Source: an unicellular cyanobacterium SU3
Lineage (GTDB): Bacteria; Cyanobacteriota; Cyanobacteriia; Cyanobacteriales; Microcystaceae
NCBI GenBank assembly: GCA_002172675.1
Contig: NETF01000012.1
Span: forward strand, 1-64,000
DNA: 64,000 nt
Direction: 5' to 3'
The first letter of the stretch is position 1; each line of letters starts with the position of its first letter. The position numbers were made by a program, and so were the translations under genes. Below, in pieces: positions 26,922 through 36,104 of the stretch. The notes under the pieces were generated by a model. The model was not told the DNA's origin and did not search any database. It saw only the letters and a list, made by a program, of their open reading frames with translations.

Positions 26922-27917
26922 ATGCAGTCGGCACAAACGCTGCAAACAGTCCCTAGAGAGTTTCTCAAACCCCCAGGAGGGTTTAACCCCAACGTGGTGA
27001 TGTTTTTTACCGCTTTATCCCTCATTGGTTGTTCGATTTGCGGTTATTGGTTATGGGAATGGCCAGACTGGATTTGTTTTGTTTGTAGTGTTCTTGCCCT
27101 ACATTTATCAGGTACAGTGATCCATGATGCCTCTCATAATGCTGCTCACCGTAATCGTATGATCAATGCTATTTTAGGTCATGGAAGTGCCTTGATGTTA
27201 GGTTTTGCTTTTCCTGTGTTCACACGGGTTCATCTACAACATCATGCGAATGTTAATGATCCCGATAATGATCCGGATCATTTTGTTTCTACTGGTGGGC
27301 CTTTATGGATGATAGCAGCGCGTTTTTTTTATCACGAAATTTTCTTTTTTAAACGTCGTCTCTGGAAAAAATATGAACTTTTAGAATGGTTTTTAAGTAG
27401 ATTATTTTTATTTACTGTTGTTTTTCTGGGGATTTATTATGGATTTATTGGCTATGTAATGAATTTTTGGTTTGTTCCTGCTTTGGTGGTAGGGGTTGCC
27501 TTAGGATTATTCTTTGATTATTTACCTCATCGACCGTTTGAAGAACGCGATCGCTGGAAAAATGCTAGGGTTTATCCTAGTGCGGTTCTAAATATTTTAA
27601 TCTTTGGACAAAACTATCACTTGGTTCATCATTTATGGCCGTCTATTCCTTGGTATAAATATAGACCAGCTTATCATGCAACCAAACCTTTATTAGATGC
27701 CAAAGGGTGCGATCAATCCTTAGGATTATTTAAAAGGAAAAACCTTTGGAATTTTCTCTACGATGTATTTTTAGGCATTCGTTTTCATGGTCATCATAAA
27801 AAGCGAGTGCGTATTTCTGAATCGCATTCAGAATGTAGCGGTGCGACCCCGGTGCTTTGTAAGCACCTAGGGAACGCGCACCAAGAGAAGACGCACTCAA
27901 GACAATCCCCTTCTTGA
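26922..27917 (+). CDS. crtR: Beta-carotene hydroxylase CrtR, 3' end extended
   Basis: This membrane di-iron enzyme adds the 3- and 3'-hydroxyl groups making zeaxanthin. Histidine boxes H-D-A-S-H, H-L-Q-H-H and H-L-V-H-H are intact, with several membrane helices between them. I prefer the ATG at 26922 (M-Q-S-A-Q-T-L-Q-T-V-P-R-E-F), since cyanobacterial CrtR starts about ten residues before T-V-P-R-E-F; an upstream ATG at 26889 is in frame. Relatives end soon after G-I-R-F-H-G-H. Here about 38 more residues follow, encoded by a palindromic repeat unit (27805-27898). The catalytic part looks intact. Confidence 0.93.
   Translation: MQSAQTLQTVPREFLKPPGGFNPNVVMFFTALSLIGCSICGYWLWEWPDWICFVCSVLALHLSGTVIHDASHNAAHRNRMINAILGHGSALMLGFAFPVFTRVHLQHHANVNDPDNDPDHFVSTGGPLWMIAARFFYHEIFFFKRRLWKKYELLEWFLSRLFLFTVVFLGIYYGFIGYVMNFWFVPALVVGVALGLFFDYLPHRPFEERDRWKNARVYPSAVLNILIFGQNYHLVHHLWPSIPWYKYRPAYHATKPLLDAKGCDQSLGLFKRKNLWNFLYDVFLGIRFHGHHKKRVRISESHSECSGATPVLCKHLGNAHQEKTHSRQSPS
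27805..27898. repeat. Palindromic repeat unit, copy 2, in crtR
   Basis: The outer arms GAGTGCGT (27805-27812) and ACGCACTC (27891-27898) are perfect inverses. Inside are a hairpin TTCTGAAT-CGC-ATTCAGAA (27815-27833) and the core shared with 4-54 (27838-27888), whose inner hairpin is GGTGCTT-TGT-AAGCACC. The unit adds codons to crtR. The core translates as G-A-T-P-V-L-C-K-H-L-G-N-A-H-Q-E, in the same frame as the copy in the transposase fragment. Confidence 0.75.
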
Positions 27918-27965
27918 GAGAAAACGGTAAAGACCTGGTCTTTAAGGACGAGGTTTATAATCTGT

Positions 27966-27993
27966 GTAGAGGTCAATTATTCTTGACCTCTAC
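27966..27993 (+). terminator. Terminator-like hairpin after crtR
   Basis: GTAGAGGTCAA and TTGACCTCTAC form an 11-bp perfect stem around TTATTC, followed by TTGTTT. It lies about 48 bp after the crtR stop. Confidence 0.65.
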
Positions 27994-28048
27994 TTGTTTA
28001 AGGAACTATGAGAATTTAAAAATTGTATTAAAATTACTTTGATAAGTT

Positions 28049-28642
28049 ATGAATTATCTGGCTCATTTGTTGTTGGCAGAAAAAACTCCAGAATCCCAGA
28101 TCGGAAATTTATTGGGAGATTTTGTTAAAGGAAGAATTGATCAAAAAGATTCACTATACTCTCAAGGTATTATTAAAGGAATTGAAACTCATTTTAAAGT
28201 TGATAAGTTTACCGATACCCATGAAATTTTTAAACGAAGTAAAAAAAGAATTTATCAATCTCAAGGACGATTTTCTGGGGTTTTAATTGATATTTTTTAT
28301 GATCATTTTTTGGCTAAAAACTGGAGTTCCTTTTCTGAGGAAAATTTAGAAACATTTGCCAAAAATATTTATAATATTTTGCAAAAAAATCATTATTTAC
28401 TTCCTGAAAAATTGCAGTTAATTTTACCCAGAATTATTCTGGAAAATTGGTTGGTTTCTTATCAACAAACAGAAGGAATTAAGCGAACCTGTCAACGACT
28501 CGCTAAACGAATTAAACGATCTAATTATTGTGCGATAGCCCATGAGGATTTACAACACAACTATCATGAATTAGAATCAGATTTTTTATTATTTTTTCCT
28601 CAACTTGTCAAGTATGTCAACCAAAATCGTCATACTTTTTAA
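28049..28642 (+). CDS. Acyl carrier protein phosphodiesterase-like (AcpH family)
   Basis: This 197-residue DUF479-family protein starts M-N-Y-L-A-H-L-L-L-A, a hallmark of AcpH, and contains G-N-L-L-G-D-F-V-K-G near 24, H-x-x-V-D-K-F-T-D near 48-56, and F-Y-D-H-F-L-A near 83-89. These correspond to the metal-binding HD-like sites. AcpH removes the phosphopantetheine group from acyl carrier protein; in cyanobacteria relatives are also reported to act on carrier proteins. Length is normal. The substrate is inferred from family only. Confidence 0.85.
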   Translation: MNYLAHLLLAEKTPESQIGNLLGDFVKGRIDQKDSLYSQGIIKGIETHFKVDKFTDTHEIFKRSKKRIYQSQGRFSGVLIDIFYDHFLAKNWSSFSEENLETFAKNIYNILQKNHYLLPEKLQLILPRIILENWLVSYQQTEGIKRTCQRLAKRIKRSNYCAIAHEDLQHNYHELESDFLLFFPQLVKYVNQNRHTF

Positions 28643-28643
28643 C

Positions 28644-28856
28644 CTATTGAACATTCCACCACCCCAACCCAGGGCCGACAACACGGACTGTTAGCCAAAT
28701 AGCAATCATAATGCCGATACCAATCCAAGCCCCTCTTGTTGTCCATTGATAAAATGCTTGAGCTTGACGCTTAGAAACAGGGAGCCAAGGCAAAATACGT
28801 TCTTCTTGACCGTACTGTTCTCCTAAAGCTTCTTTACGGCGTTTTGCTTCACCCAT
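28644..28856 (-). CDS. DUF2839 family protein
   Basis: This 70-residue protein starts M-G-E-A-K-R-R-K, has a conserved basic/aromatic middle, and one membrane helix at about 44-62 (G-A-W-I-G-I-G-I-M-I-A-I-W-L). I recognise it as DUF2839, a family restricted to cyanobacteria and plastids, of unknown role. It converges on acpH with a 1-bp gap, so the two transcripts must meet. Confidence 0.85.
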   Translation of the reverse strand: MGEAKRRKEALGEQYGQEERILPWLPVSKRQAQAFYQWTTRGAWIGIGIMIAIWLTVRVVGPGLGWWNVQ

Positions 28857-29285
28857 ATATTATCCTAAAACTCATCATTTTTCATCATAACTGTTGAAGG
28901 GAATTTTCAGTCAACTTTTAACACAAAGTCATCACATTGATGGGTTAATATTAGTGAGGAGGGAATCCTAAAAACATCAGGTAATTAATTCCGTGAAGAC
29001 CCTTATCGTCGTAGCATAGATCATGAAACTCAATTTTGGAGATTCGTGAAAGTTTACAAAGTTCAACTAATTAATCTTATCTTCGCTCTCAGTGTCCGTT
29101 GAATCTGTACCATGACTTGTTTGGCGTATTCTCCTTCAAATTGTATCCTAGAAACCTATCACTCAAGAAATTGCTTAATTATTAATACGAATTATGACCA
29201 CTAACTCCTAGCTCCAAAGGAGCGATCAAATGATCATTACCTAGTTAGCAATTTTGTCCTCCATTAATTCATTCAACTTATCATC
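28857..29285. other. Intergenic region, nothing recognised
   Basis: About 430 bp between DUF2839 (minus) and DUF1824 (plus), so both promoters lie here. I find no open frame of interest, no tRNA and no clear hairpin repeat. Confidence 0.4.
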
Positions 29286-29705
29286 ATGACTCAAACTAAT
29301 ACTAATTTAAGCGTAGATGAAGCTCTCACAATTCTTAAAGAATATAGCTGTCTTCAAATTAAAATTGTAGATTTTGAAGCAGATAAAAATAAACTACGAC
29401 AATCTATTAAAATTGTTTCAGATTTGTGTGTCACGGAAAACATTGGTATTTGTGCTGATAGCTTTCAAGAAGGATTTAAAACCCTTAAAAGTTATTTGAA
29501 AGCTTTAGGAATATCTGAGAAGTTAGACCCCTCTCCCACAGCACCGAGACAAACTCCTATCTATATTAAATTTAATACTGAAACCATGTCTTATTATGTT
29601 GATTATTATACAGGAAGTTACCGTGGTGTATTGCTTTCGTGTCAATCTGATAACCATAATTTAGTCGGAACCTACGGGCATTTTCCTCTCAATTTATTTG
29701 AGTAA
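29286..29705 (+). CDS. DUF1824 family protein
   Basis: This 139-residue soluble protein has an N-terminal helical half and a C-terminal half with T-E-T-M-S-Y-Y-V-D-Y-Y-T-G and Y-R-G-V-L-L-S-C. I recognise the cyanobacterial DUF1824 family, whose function is unknown. Length is normal. It is followed by map on the same strand after about 93 bp. Confidence 0.82.
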   Translation: MTQTNTNLSVDEALTILKEYSCLQIKIVDFEADKNKLRQSIKIVSDLCVTENIGICADSFQEGFKTLKSYLKALGISEKLDPSPTAPRQTPIYIKFNTETMSYYVDYYTGSYRGVLLSCQSDNHNLVGTYGHFPLNLFE

Positions 29706-29798
29706 TTCTTCTGAGTTGACGAATGATGCCAAAGCTGTAGAATCAAGAAATTTGGTATCATAGAAAAAACCATTATTAGTTAATTTCACATCGAAAAC

Positions 29799-30560
29799 AT
29801 GGGAGAAACCATTACCTTATTATCGAAACGAGAAATTGAAAAAATGCGTCGGGCTGGACGCTTAGCAGCTCAACTCTTAGACCATTTAGCCCCTATGGTT
29901 AAACCAGGAGTTAGTACCCTAGAAATTAATGATGAAGCGGAAAAATGGACCCAAGCCCACGGCGCATCTAGCGCACCTTTAGGGTATCATGGCTTTCCTA
30001 AATCAATTTGTACGAGTGTTAATCATGTGGTGTGTCACGGTATTCCTAATGCAAAACAAATCCTTAAAGAAGGGGATATTATTAACATTGATGTGACTCC
30101 CATTTTAGATGGTTATCACGGGGATACTTCAAGAACTTTCTTTGTGGGGACTCCTTCTCCTTTGGCCAAAAGATTGGTGGAAGTGACCGAAAAATGTTTA
30201 ATGGAGGCCATTCAAACCGTTAAACCAGGGTCAAGAATTGGTGACATTGGGGCGGCCATCCAAGAATGTGCTGAACCTCAAGGATTTTCTGTAGTGAGGG
30301 ATTTTGTCGGCCACGGCGTGAGTAATATCTTTCATACCGCCCCCCAAGTTCCCCATTACGGAAAGCGAGGAAAGGGCAAAAAACTACGGTCTGGGATGGT
30401 GTTTACCATTGAACCCATGATTAACGAAGGTACGTGGGAAGCAGTGATTTTAGAAGATGGTTGGACGGCTATCACTAAAGATGGTAAGTTATCAGCACAA
30501 TTTGAACATACTATTGCTGTGACTGAAACAGGAGTAGAAATTTTAACCCTTCCTGATTAA
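29799..30560 (+). CDS. map: Methionine aminopeptidase, type I
   Basis: This 253-residue metalloenzyme removes the initiator Met from nascent proteins. Metal ligands fit the type I pattern: D in I-I-N-I-D-V-T (about 98), D in G-D-T-S-R-T (about 109), H in V-G-H-G-V (about 173), E in T-I-E-P-M (about 206) and E in Q-F-E-H-T (about 237). The substrate-binding His is in the G-Y-H-G-F-P-K segment. It is complete and of normal length. The downstream glyoxalase-like gene starts 2 bp after its stop. Confidence 0.97.
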   Translation: MGETITLLSKREIEKMRRAGRLAAQLLDHLAPMVKPGVSTLEINDEAEKWTQAHGASSAPLGYHGFPKSICTSVNHVVCHGIPNAKQILKEGDIINIDVTPILDGYHGDTSRTFFVGTPSPLAKRLVEVTEKCLMEAIQTVKPGSRIGDIGAAIQECAEPQGFSVVRDFVGHGVSNIFHTAPQVPHYGKRGKGKKLRSGMVFTIEPMINEGTWEAVILEDGWTAITKDGKLSAQFEHTIAVTETGVEILTLPD

Positions 30561-30562
30561 AA

Positions 30563-30931
30563 ATGTTGCAATATAGCACGGCTTTTCTGGCATTAGGGAC
30601 GACTAATTTTGAATTAGTCGTTAGTTTTTACAGTCAATTGTTATCCCAAAAACCCGACTCTTATCAACCCAAACGTTATGCTGAATTTAACTTATTGGGT
30701 TTACGGTTGGGAATTTTTCAACCTCAAGATAGTCATGAAACTGAGTTTAACAATTCAGCAAGGAGTGGTTTGAGTTTGTGTTTAGAAGTTGAAAACTTAG
30801 AACAAGCGATCGCTCTTTTAACGGATATAGGTTATCCTCCTGACGGAAAGATTAATGTAGCGTCTCATGGTCAAGAAATTTATGCTTATGATCCCGATGG
30901 AAATCGTTTAATTTTACACCAATTGTCCTAA
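30563..30931 (+). CDS. Glyoxalase/bleomycin-resistance (VOC) superfamily protein
   Basis: This 122-residue single VOC fold has F-Y-S-Q-L-L near 22, A-E-F-N-L-L-G-L-R-L-G-I-F near 41 and the C-terminal A-Y-D-P-D-G-N-R-L-I-L-H motif near 110. Metal ligands are only partly conserved, so the reaction is unclear. The 2-bp gap to map suggests one transcript. Length is normal for a one-domain VOC protein, which would work as a dimer. Confidence 0.85.
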   Translation: MLQYSTAFLALGTTNFELVVSFYSQLLSQKPDSYQPKRYAEFNLLGLRLGIFQPQDSHETEFNNSARSGLSLCLEVENLEQAIALLTDIGYPPDGKINVASHGQEIYAYDPDGNRLILHQLS

Positions 30932-30943
30932 ATATTAGCGAGG

Positions 30944-31324
30944 TTAAATATCATTTAAACAAAGTTTTAAACTCGGTAAACTAGGAGAAACAATGGGATC
31001 TTTTAAACGATATTGTTTTTGTTGATAATCTACAATCCAATATTCTGGAATTCCTAATAAAGCGTATTTTTCTACCTTTCTAGCATAATCCGTTTCCCAA
31101 TTATTACTTACCACTTCAACAACTAATTTAATGGATTTTCCTAACGTAATAACTGGTTCTTTTTTCCATAGGGGTTCATGAACTAAAACCGTTTCATCTA
31201 GTACAATAATATCGGGACGGCGAGCGGTTGGTGTGTTGGCAAAAGGACGAATTAGACAAGTTCTAGGAATAAACCAAGTGGGTTGTTCTGCTGTTAAAGC
31301 AATACCAAATCGAAAATTGTCCCT
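30944..31324 (-). pseudogene. Uma2-family endonuclease, N-terminally truncated
   Basis: The minus strand holds an open frame without a start codon: A-E-Q-P-T-W, R-R-P-D-I-I-V-L-D, I-K-L-V-V-E-V-V-S, Y-A-R-K-V-E-K-Y and G-I-P-E-Y-W-I-V-D. These are the catalytic core of the Uma2/DUF820 family. The N-terminal part is gone (TAG at 31325-31327). A block is also missing between Y-R-L and D-P-I-V-S-P near the C-terminus. It is a second dead member of this family in the window. Confidence 0.75.
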
Positions 31325-31477
31325 CTATCTTTTCAACTATTGACATTATACATTAATATTCATGAGTTTCTAATTTGAACTTTTATGAAAAATCAAAATA
31401 GTATTTTTACTTAAATTAAACTAAAATGTTATAACCAAGAAAGTTAAGTATAATATCCCTATCTTTAACTTCTCATT

Positions 31478-32698
31478 ATGATCAAAGTTCTTCACTTTTC
31501 AGATATTCATCTCGGTAGTGGATTTTCTCACGGAAAAATTAACCCCGAAACAGGCTTAAATACCCGTTTAGAAGACTTTATTAATTGCTTGAAGTTATGT
31601 ATTGATAGAGCAATTAACGAACCTGTTGACCTGGTTTTGTTTGGGGGTGATGCCTTTCCTGATGCCACTCCACCTCCTTATATTCAAGAAGCATTTGCTA
31701 CTCAATTTCGACGGTTGGCCGATGCGAATATTCCTACCATTTTATTAGTAGGAAATCATGACCAACACTCTCAAGGAAATGGAGGGGCAAGTTTATGTAT
31801 TTATCGTACGTTAGCGGTTCCTGGTTTTATTGTTGGGGATAACTTAATCACCCATAAAATAACTACTAATAATGGGGATATTCAAGTCATTACTTTGCCC
31901 TGGTTAACTCGATCTTCTTTGTTAACCAAATCGAAAACAGAAGGGTTATCTTTAGACGAAATTAATCAGTTATTAATTAAAGCATTAGAACCTGTTTTAG
32001 AAGAAGAAATCAGAAAATTAAATCCTGAACTTCCTACTATTTTGTTAGGTCATTTAATGGTTAACCGTGCTAGATTTGGGGCAGAACAATTTTTAGCAGT
32101 AGGTCGAGGTTTTACCATTCCTATTTCTTTATTAATACGTCCTGAATTTGATTATGTAGCGTTAGGTCATGTTCATAAACATCAAAATCTAAATCCTAGT
32201 AATGATCCCCCTGTCATTTATCCAGGTAGTATAGAAAGGGTTGATTTTAGTGAAGAAAAAGAAGAAAAAGGTTATATTTTAATTAATCTCAAAAAAGGGC
32301 AAATCAATTGGGATTTTTGTCCTTTACCGGCTCGTCCTTTTCTCACTATAAAAGTTGATATTTCGCAAGTAGAAGATCCTCAAACTACTTTACTGAAAGC
32401 CATTGAAAAGAAGACCATTGATAATACAGTGGTAAGAGTGAATTATCAAATTCGTTCTGAACAATTAGAACTCATTAATAATAGTGTCATTCATGAAGCT
32501 TTAAAAACTGCCCATAGTTATACAATTCGTCCTGAAATCATTAGTCAATTGTCTCGTCCCCGTTTACCAGAATTAGGAATAGGAAAAAGTTTAGACCCCA
32601 TCGAAGCATTAAAAACTTATTTGGATAATCAAGAAGACATTAAGGACATCAGAAATGATATGTTAGAAGCAGCACAATTATTATTAAATGAAGGATAA
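31478..32698 (+). CDS. SbcD-like DNA repair exonuclease
   Basis: This 406-residue calcineurin-like nuclease has the phosphoesterase motifs in order: S-D-I-H-L-G near 8, G-G-D-A-F near 54, G-N-H-D-Q near 92, G-H-L-M near 191 and G-H-V-H near 227, all with metal ligands intact. SbcD works with the SbcC ATPase to open hairpins and process DNA ends. No sbcC lies next to it. Given many DNA palindromes in this genome, the enzyme is of contextual interest. The C-terminal domain is typical of SbcD-like proteins. Confidence 0.88.
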   Translation: MIKVLHFSDIHLGSGFSHGKINPETGLNTRLEDFINCLKLCIDRAINEPVDLVLFGGDAFPDATPPPYIQEAFATQFRRLADANIPTILLVGNHDQHSQGNGGASLCIYRTLAVPGFIVGDNLITHKITTNNGDIQVITLPWLTRSSLLTKSKTEGLSLDEINQLLIKALEPVLEEEIRKLNPELPTILLGHLMVNRARFGAEQFLAVGRGFTIPISLLIRPEFDYVALGHVHKHQNLNPSNDPPVIYPGSIERVDFSEEKEEKGYILINLKKGQINWDFCPLPARPFLTIKVDISQVEDPQTTLLKAIEKKTIDNTVVRVNYQIRSEQLELINNSVIHEALKTAHSYTIRPEIISQLSRPRLPELGIGKSLDPIEALKTYLDNQEDIKDIRNDMLEAAQLLLNEG

Positions 32699-32820
32699 CT
32701 ATTATCAATTAATAATGGTTCTACTGAACTTGCCATCTGCTTATGGAGTTTTCTCTCCCTGCTCCCTACTCCTTGCTCCCCTGCTTTCACAAAAGAGGTT
32801 TATGGCAATCGGATTAAGTC

Positions 32821-34413
32821 TCAAACCTGATCAATCCAGTTGATTTTTTGAGCCTTAACTGTGTTTGCATCTGGCATTTTTTGTTCGCGCATCAATTCGG
32901 AGATAGCAGCTATCTCTCGATCTCTGTTCATCCCTGCCACTGCCATAACTTTATTATTTTGGAGATAAAATGCTAAAAACTCTAGTTGATCTAAATCCCC
33001 ATTGATCGCTATTTCGTCCCATTGTTCAGCGTGTCCGACATAACGCAATTTAGCGTTATATTGTCCCGACCAAAAGAAAGGCACAATTTGAGAAACTTTT
33101 TGCAATTTATTGCGACTTAACATATTTTTGGCTGCAATACGCCCGTGTTGGGCCGCTAGTCGCCAATGTTCGATGCGAGTTGATTTTTTCATAGGGAAAT
33201 AAGGAAACAGAGCTATATCACCGGCCGCATAAATATCTTCGATGTTAGTCTGTAGATATTGGTTAACAGTGATACTGTTATCTTCTGCTATGAGATCCCT
33301 ATCAGTCAGATAGTCTGTATTTGGCACGACACCAATACCAACAATAACGAGATCAGTGGCAATGGTTTCTCCATTTTCTAATTTGGCTGACTCAACTTTC
33401 TGATCACCATTAAATTCAACCGCTTTTGTGCCAAATTTAAAGATAACACCGTTGGTTTCGTGAAGTTTTTGAAACCGCTTACCTAACTTATCCCCTAATA
33501 TTTTTTTGAAAGGAACATCACTAGGAGAAACCACTGTAACGTTTAATCCCTGCTGAGTTAAACTAGCGGCTGTTTCCATACCGATAAAACTTGAACCGAT
33601 AATTAAAACGTTTTTGACATCTTTAGCAGTCTCTAAGATTAAGTTAACGTCTTCTGGTTGACGTAAAGTGAATATATTAGCTAAATTTGACCCTGGGGCT
33701 TTTAATTTTTTAGCTTTTCCTCCCGTGGCTAATAGTAAAGAATCATATTCAAGATTGGAGTTATCGTCAAAAGTAATGATTTTCTTCAATGGATCGACTT
33801 TGGTGACGGTTTTGCCTAATTTTAATTCGATATCATATTGATCGTAAAATTCATGACTCCGTAAAGATAACGCCTTTTCTGTCGTTTTCCCCTGTAGATA
33901 CTTCTTACTTAATTGAGTCCGATCATAAGGTAACGTTGCTTCGGCACTAATAAAAATGACTTTACCTTGAAACCCTTCGTGCCGTAATGTTTCGACTGCG
34001 TTTATTCCTGCTGCACCTGCACCCAAAATAACAAAAGTGCGATGATCTGCATTCGGAACATATTTAGCCATTTCTAAGGTTCGCTGATGGGATGTTTCCT
34101 CAGGTAACTTAACAAAGACTTGTTCTCCTTCAACTCTAGTCATATAAGCAAATAAAGAGTTGAGTCCCGGTGGTTCTTCTTGTTGCCCTGCGATCGCATT
34201 AAAACAAGCATTATGCCAAGGACAAACTATCCTTTCTCCGGACAAAATTCCTTTTTCTAAAGGTGCGCCAGAGTGAGGACAAAATGCTCCAGTCGCATAA
34301 AATTTATCGTTAATTTTAGAGAGTAATATTTGTGTATTGTTGACAGCTATTTGCTGCATTTGACCATTTTGTAGGTCATTTATATGGGCTATAGCTATTT
34401 CTTTCATGGACAA
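32821..34413 (-). CDS. Rieske-domain ferredoxin reductase (AIF-like)
   Basis: The protein has 530 residues. The N-terminal Rieske domain (about 1-105) binds [2Fe-2S] with C45-P-H47 and C64-P-W-H67. Then comes an NAD(P)H:ferredoxin reductase-type flavoprotein: G-A-G-A-A-G-I-N near 132, a second nucleotide fold I-G-S-S-F-I-G-M-E near 272, and the T-D-Y-L and Y-A-A-G-D-I-A-L-F FAD motif near 395. The C-terminal domain fits the AIF/rubredoxin reductase group. This fusion resembles vertebrate AIFM3. It probably passes electrons from NAD(P)H to an unknown partner. Confidence 0.88.
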   Translation of the reverse strand: MSMKEIAIAHINDLQNGQMQQIAVNNTQILLSKINDKFYATGAFCPHSGAPLEKGILSGERIVCPWHNACFNAIAGQQEEPPGLNSLFAYMTRVEGEQVFVKLPEETSHQRTLEMAKYVPNADHRTFVILGAGAAGINAVETLRHEGFQGKVIFISAEATLPYDRTQLSKKYLQGKTTEKALSLRSHEFYDQYDIELKLGKTVTKVDPLKKIITFDDNSNLEYDSLLLATGGKAKKLKAPGSNLANIFTLRQPEDVNLILETAKDVKNVLIIGSSFIGMETAASLTQQGLNVTVVSPSDVPFKKILGDKLGKRFQKLHETNGVIFKFGTKAVEFNGDQKVESAKLENGETIATDLVIVGIGVVPNTDYLTDRDLIAEDNSITVNQYLQTNIEDIYAAGDIALFPYFPMKKSTRIEHWRLAAQHGRIAAKNMLSRNKLQKVSQIVPFFWSGQYNAKLRYVGHAEQWDEIAINGDLDQLEFLAFYLQNNKVMAVAGMNRDREIAAISELMREQKMPDANTVKAQKINWIDQV

Positions 34414-34631
34414 CTAAACTGGTTTGCGTCTTGTCAGTATTTTCCTTAAATTAAATTGATTTGACATCTAGCTATAGACTGAGACTAGGTCTCATTATCA
34501 TAGGTTACTAACGAAAATCGGCAATAGGCAAAAAGCAATAGGCAACAAAGTTGTTTGTTTAGTCTACTTTAAAAACAGACTTGGTACGATAACCATTGAA
34601 TAAAAAGCTCTGCTCGATTCCCATCTAAAAT

Positions 34632-35411
34632 TTATGAAGATAGCTTTTTAATGTTAATCGGCTCAACTGGTGCTATTTTTGCTGATTGAGTTGCGGTAGA
34701 AGTCTTAGGGGAAGCCGAAGATTCTTGTATGACTTCTGAGTTGAATCGATAACCAACATTGCGAACCGTTTGAATTAAACTGGGTTGACGAGGATCGGTT
34801 TCAATTTTCTTCCTTAAGGACAACACATGAGTATCAATGGTACGGGGATTATCGATCGCCTCTGGCCACGCTCTTTGTAGCAATTCTGAGCGACTGAGGG
34901 GGTTTCCTTCGGCTTGAGCGAGGACGTATAATAAGCTAAATTCTTGGGGGGTCAAATCCACAAAATGTCCTTGAAACTGAACCCGACGTTGTACCAAATC
35001 AATTTTTAGATCACCATAATCTAGGAATAGAGGAGCAGCCGCAACGCGCACCCGTCTAATTAAGGCTTCTACCCTAGCCATGAATTCTTGCATTCCGAAG
35101 GGCTTTGTTAAGTAATCGTCTGCCCCTGCATTTAACCCTCTGACAATATCTTTTTCTGTATTGCGGGCCGATAAAATAAGAATCATCGATTGCCGTTGTT
35201 GATGAAGCCACCGGCACAATTCTAGAGGATCTCCGTCAGATAGATCAGCATCGAGGATCACTAAGGTGGGTTGGCGACGGTTAAAGACACTACGGGCTTG
35301 CTGCAGATTCGCGCACTGTTGCGCCGTATAACCTGCTTGTTGCAGATGCCAACCTAATAATGAGCGTAGATGAGGATTCCCCTCAACAATAGCAGTATAA
35401 ATAAGACTCAC
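34632..35411 (-). CDS. OmpR-family response regulator
   Basis: This 259-residue protein has a receiver domain (about 4-118, phosphoacceptor D54 in V-I-L-D-A-D, conserved K103 in T-K-P-F) and a winged-helix DNA-binding domain (about 130-235, ending T-V-R-N-V-G-Y-R-F). One of the two acidic residues that usually precede the first helix is replaced (V-E-G-N instead of V-D-D or E-D), which may alter metal binding. A Ser/Thr/Pro-rich tail follows. No kinase is adjacent. Its regulon cannot be told. Confidence 0.9.
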   Translation of the reverse strand: MSLIYTAIVEGNPHLRSLLGWHLQQAGYTAQQCANLQQARSVFNRRQPTLVILDADLSDGDPLELCRWLHQQRQSMILILSARNTEKDIVRGLNAGADDYLTKPFGMQEFMARVEALIRRVRVAAAPLFLDYGDLKIDLVQRRVQFQGHFVDLTPQEFSLLYVLAQAEGNPLSRSELLQRAWPEAIDNPRTIDTHVLSLRKKIETDPRQPSLIQTVRNVGYRFNSEVIQESSASPKTSTATQSAKIAPVEPINIKKLSS

Positions 35412-35733
35412 CTTAGTTTTCGTCCTTCTAATTTGACAGTCATTAGCGTAACAAACGTATTGTCAAGAATTTGTAACATCGGCTACGCTGGCTTTGGGCA
35501 TTTCCTAAGAAAACCTTAAGATTTTACAAAATTCAACTTTGTCTAGATCAACTTAACCGTACGGTTTAAAAATGGATAAGACAGAGATAGAATATAAAAT
35601 ACAGAACTGGTAGGATTTTCTTAAATTTTTGATTTACTTAAATATTGTAGCTTGTTTTTTTCTTAATGATTCATTAAGATTAAGTCATTTCTTTTTTATC
35701 AACGCCCTTTGAAATTATTCCTATTCATCAATT
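35412..35733. promoter_or_regulatory. Divergent intergenic region with a 12-bp palindrome
   Basis: The region serves the response regulator (minus) and the 83-residue gene (plus). AACCGTACGGTT (35565-35576) is a perfect 12-bp palindrome about 155 bp upstream of the regulator, a candidate operator. The rest is AT-rich, with T-runs near 35647-35700. Confidence 0.4.
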
Positions 35734-35985
35734 ATGCTGCAACATCCCTTGGCAATTCGTTATTACCAAAATCTCACAGACGGCATGGTGGAACTATGGA
35801 ACCGAGGCCGTCGCTTTGATGAAATCCAATGTTATATGGATGGCTATCTTGCTTGTCTGCGACAGGTAGATGTTTTAGAACCCTATGTCATTCATCGTTT
35901 AGAAGAAGATGCTTGGCGTTTTTTCCGCGATCCTTCTAATTTTGAATTCACTGCTTTAGAACGTGAAACGGATTATTATCGATAA
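35734..35985 (+). CDS. Conserved small cyanobacterial protein
   Basis: This 83-residue soluble protein starts M-L-Q-H-P-L-A-I-R-Y-Y, with conserved W-N-R-G-R-R-F-D-E and R-D-P-S-N-F-E-F segments. I recognise it as widespread in cyanobacteria but without a known function (I believe DUF6761). It is followed by a good terminator at 36077-36104, and grxD converges on it. Confidence 0.78.
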   Translation: MLQHPLAIRYYQNLTDGMVELWNRGRRFDEIQCYMDGYLACLRQVDVLEPYVIHRLEEDAWRFFRDPSNFEFTALERETDYYR

Positions 35986-36076
35986 TGCTCCTATTTGTGT
36001 TTTCGGTCAATATGTTAAGAAAAAAGACTATGAATATCCTAAACTTTGACCTGAAAAAATTATGGGAAGGAACCAT

Positions 36077-36104
36077 AGCCCGCACAAGCGGGCTTATTTT
36101 TTTT
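36077..36104 (+). terminator. Rho-independent terminator
   Basis: AGCCCGC and GCGGGCT form a perfect 7-bp stem around ACAA, followed by TATTTTTTTT. It ends the plus-strand transcript of the 83-residue gene and abuts the grxD stop at 36103. Confidence 0.9.

Noticed and set aside
31478-32698. SbcCD operon
   Set aside because: Only the SbcD-like nuclease is present; the flanking genes are unrelated.
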